Origin: Megalopta genalis
Taxonomy: Eukaryota; Arthropoda; Insecta; Hymenoptera; Halictidae
DNA: 64,000 nt
Assembly (NCBI RefSeq): GCF_051020955.1
Contig: NW_027477060.1
Location: forward strand, 1 to 64,000
Reading direction: 5' to 3'
Numbering within the stretch: position 1 is the first letter of the stretch; every line of letters starts with the position of its first letter. Positions 61,493-64,000 of the stretch are shown piece by piece. Both the position numbers and the translations under genes were made by a program. Under the pieces are notes generated by a model. That model searched no databases. It was not told where the DNA came from and worked only from the letters and a program-made list of their open reading frames with translations.

Positions 61493-64000
61493 CTACAACT
61501 GCATGCGAAACGAACGAGTTAGCTTCAAATCCATGCGATTCACATGATTTAGCTTCAAACCAATGCGATGTAGAAGGTTTAGCTTCAAATCCATGCGATA
61601 CACAAGATTTAGCTTCAAATCAATGCGATGTAGTAGGTTCAGCTTCAAATCCATGCGACACATATGTTTTAGCTTCAAATACTTGCGATATAAGTGATAT
61701 AGATTTAAATACTGTAGGAACAAACGAGGTAGCTTCAAATCCATGCGAGACACATGATTTAGCTTCAAATCAATTCGATGTAGAAGGTTTAGCATCAAAT
61801 CCATACGAAACACATGATTTAGCTTCAAATCAATTCGAAGGACAAGGCTTAGATTCAAATCCATGCGAAACAAATGATTTAGCTTCAAATGAATGCGAAG
61901 TAGAAGGCTTAGCTTCAAATCCATGCAAAACAAATGGATTAGCTACAAATACTTGTGATATATATCATTTAGCTACAACTGCATGTGAAACGACCGAGTT
62001 AGCTTCAAATCCATGCGATTCACATGATTTAGCTTCAAACCAATGCGATGTAGAAGGTTTAGCTTTAAATCCATGCGATACACAAGATTTAGCTTCAAAT
62101 CAATGCGATGTAGTAGGTTCAGCTTCAAATCCATGCGACACATATCTTTTAGCTTCAAATACTTGCGATATAAGTGATATAGCTTTAAATACTGTAGGAA
62201 CAAACGAGGTAGCTTCAATTCCATGCGAGACACATGATTTAGCTTCAAATTAATTCTATGTAGAAGGTTTGGCTTCAAATCCATACGAAACACATGATTT
62301 AGCTTCAAATCAATTCGAAGGACAAGGCTTAGATTCAAATCCATGCGAAACAAATGATTTAGCTTCAAATGAATGCGAAGTAGAAGGCTTAGCTTCAAAT
62401 CCATGCAAAACAAATGGTTTAGCTACAAATACTTGTGATATACATTATTAAGCTACAACTGCATGCGAAACGAACGAGTTGGCTTCAAATCCATGCGAAA
62501 CACATGATTTAGCTGCAAATCAATGTGATGTAGAAGGCTTAGCTTCAAATCCATGCGAAACAAATGATTTAGCTTCAAATGAATGCGAAGTAGAAGGCTT
62601 AGCTTCAAATCCATGCAAAACAAATGGTTTAGCTACAAATACTTGTGATATATATCATTTAGCTACAACTGCATGTGAAACGAACGAGTTAGCTTCAAAT
62701 CCATGCGATTCACATGATTTAGCTTCAAACCAATGCGATGTAGAAGGTTTAGCTTCAAATCCATGCGATACACAAGATTTAGCTTCAAATGAATGCGATG
62801 TAGTAGGTTCAGCTTCAAATCCATGCGACACATATGTTTTAGCTTCAAATACTTGCGATATAAGTGATATAGCTTTACATACTGTAGGAACAAACGAGGT
62901 AGCTTCAATTCCATGCGAGACACATGATTTAGCTTCAAATCAATTCAATGTAGAAGGTTTAGCCTCAAATCCATACGAAACACATGATTTAGCTTCAAAT
63001 CAATTCGAAGGACAAGGCTTAGATTCAAATCCATGCGAAACAAATGATTTAGCTTCAAATGAATGCGAAGTAGAAGGCTTAGCTTCAAATCCATGCAAAA
63101 CAAATGGTTTAGCTACAAATACTTGTGATATACATTATTAAGCTACAACTGCATGCGAAACGAACGAGTTAGCTTCAAATCCATGCGATTCACATGATTT
63201 AGCTTCAAACCAATGCGATGTAGAAGGTTTAGCTTCAAATCCATGCGATACACAAGATTTAGCTTCACAACAATGCGATGTAGTAGGTTCAGCTTCAAAT
63301 CCATGCGACACATATGTTTTAGATTCAAATACTTGCGATATAAGTGATATAGATTTTAATACTGTAGGAACAAACGAGGTAGCTTCAAATCCATGCGAGA
63401 CACATGATTTAGCTTCAAATCAATTCAATGTAGAAGGTTTAGCCTCAAATCCATACGAAACACATGATTTAGCTTCAAATCAATTCGAAGGACAAGGCTT
63501 AGATTCAAATCCATGCGAAACAAATGATTTAGCTTCAAATGAATGCGAAGTAGAAGGCTTAGCTTCAAATCCATGCAAAACAAATGGTTTAGCTACAAAT
63601 ACTTGTGATATACATTATTAAGCTACAACTGCATGCGAAACGAACGAGTTAGCTTCAAATCCATGCGATTCACATGATTTAGCTTCAAACCAATGCGATG
63701 TAGAAGGTTTAGCTTCAAATCCATGCGATACACAAGATTTAGCTTCAAATCAATGCGATGTAGTAGGTTCAGCTTCAAATCCATGCGACACATATGTTTT
63801 AGCTTCAAATACTTGCGATATAAGTGATATAGATTTAAATACTGTAGGAACAAACGAGGTAGCTTCAAATCCATGCGAGACACATTATTTAGCTTCAAAT
63901 CAATTCGATGTAGAAGGTTTAGCATCAAATCCATACGAAACACATGATTTAGCTTCAAATCAATTCGAAGGACAAGGCTTAGATTCAAATCCATGCGAAA

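Larger units (their letters stand above)
1..64000. repeat. Giant 30-bp tandem-repeat array (megasatellite), open at both window edges
   Basis: Every stretch of the window can be read as head-to-tail copies, all in one orientation, of a 30-bp unit with the core TTAGCTTCAAAT, a short variable gap, then ATGCGA and a variable tail of about 9 bases. Position 1 falls on a unit boundary of an ongoing array and the last bases stop in mid-unit, so neither end is seen. No insertion of unrelated DNA was found. Two consensus types exist. Type A has TTCATGCG and a tail ending ACACAC; type B has TCCATGCG and a tail ending ACACAT. Such arrays normally grow and homogenise by unequal exchange, replication slippage and gene conversion. 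The eukaryotic assignment is inference from size and structure; no species marker is visible. Confidence 0.97.
39356..64000. repeat. Block C4: regular HOR domain with 210/300/360/420/480-bp repeats
   Basis: The HOR-ending unit with GCTACAACTGCATGCG recurs at positions whose spacing is almost always a set multiple of 30. From 49,129 on, the junctions are 49,609, 50,029, 50,509, 50,929, 51,409, 51,889, 52,369, 52,789, 53,269, 53,689, 54,049, 54,259, 54,559, 54,769, 55,249, 55,729, 56,209, 56,629, 56,989, 57,199, 57,679, 58,159, 58,369, 58,789, 59,269, 59,483, 59,903, 60,323, 60,803, 61,283, 61,493, 61,973, 62,453, 62,663, 63,143 and 63,623. One 214-bp spacing is the exception. I count about eleven small length changes in 24.6 kb. 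Confidence 0.92.

Noticed and set aside
1..64000. CRISPR array (regular 30-bp repetition)
   Set aside because: Units are contiguous variants of one sequence, with no constant repeat alternating with unique spacers, no leader and no cas genes.
1..64000. Recoded stop codons (ciliate-like code) joining the + frames into one giant protein
   Set aside because: All three stop codons occur in the same frame, including TGA in CCATGAGAT and GATTGAACT units, and frame-shifting 29-bp and 43-bp units are common. Reassigning one or two codons would not produce a continuous frame.
1..64000. CENP-B box
   Set aside because: I looked on both strands for the TTCG-N4-A--CGGG pattern. The closest strings, in CTCGTTCGTTTCGCATG, lack the CGGG part.
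1..64000. Telomeric repeat or interstitial telomere
   Set aside because: GGCTTAGG-like strings occur only inside 30-bp units. There is no short 5-8 bp tandem repeat.
1..64000. Transposon or retroelement origin of the array
   Set aside because: I saw no terminal repeats, target-site duplications, transposase or reverse-transcriptase motifs. An origin outside the window cannot be excluded.

Overview
The whole 64 kb window is one uninterrupted array of a 30-bp tandem repeat (roughly 2,100 units). I find no unique sequence, RNA gene, transposon, CRISPR array or recognisable protein-coding gene. The array is cut by both window edges, so its full length is unknown. Its size, its several levels of higher-order repeat (HOR) and the absence of any dense gene layout point to a eukaryotic satellite or megasatellite block. 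I cannot name the species. The consensus units are about one third G+C and keep CpG in the TGCGA core, so there is no sign of vertebrate-style CpG loss at that position.

The conserved core of the unit is TTAGCTTCAAAT, two to three variable bases, then ATGCGA, followed by a variable stretch of about 9 bases. Block A (1-11,422) has units ending ACACAC and HORs of 163 and 253 bp. Each HOR ends in a 29-bp unit plus a 14-bp internally deleted unit, so the reading frame shifts once per HOR. A single chimeric 31-bp unit (11,423-11,453) marks an abrupt switch to block B.

Block B (11,454 to about 17,040) has units ending ACACAT. It is the most heterogeneous block, mostly in strict 30-bp register, with a recurring five-unit (150-bp) order rather than a long HOR. 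Block C (about 17,041-64,000) carries many recent segmental duplications: 1,019 bp; a 1,348-bp family with four members; a 3,030-bp tandem pair with a third partial copy; and a 1,559-bp offset pair. From about 39.4 kb it becomes a highly regular HOR domain with spacings of 210, 300, 360, 420 and 480 bp (7, 10, 12, 14 and 16 units).

Because 30 is a multiple of 3, the unit is open in three frames of the type-B consensus (one on +, two on -) and in a further + frame in type A. This gives many overlapping open frames: + decapeptides such as DLASNPCETH and DLASNQCDVEG-like, and - decapeptides such as VFRMDLKLNH and CVSHGFEAKS. These are most simply by-products of the repeat. The + frame contains recurrent TAA, TAG and TGA, variation is not concentrated at third codon positions, and both strands are open over the same DNA. 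I therefore annotate the window as repeat and describe only the longest open frames, at low confidence. The array's history of nested duplication, HOR-sized gains and losses and frame-switching modules is the main point of interest.
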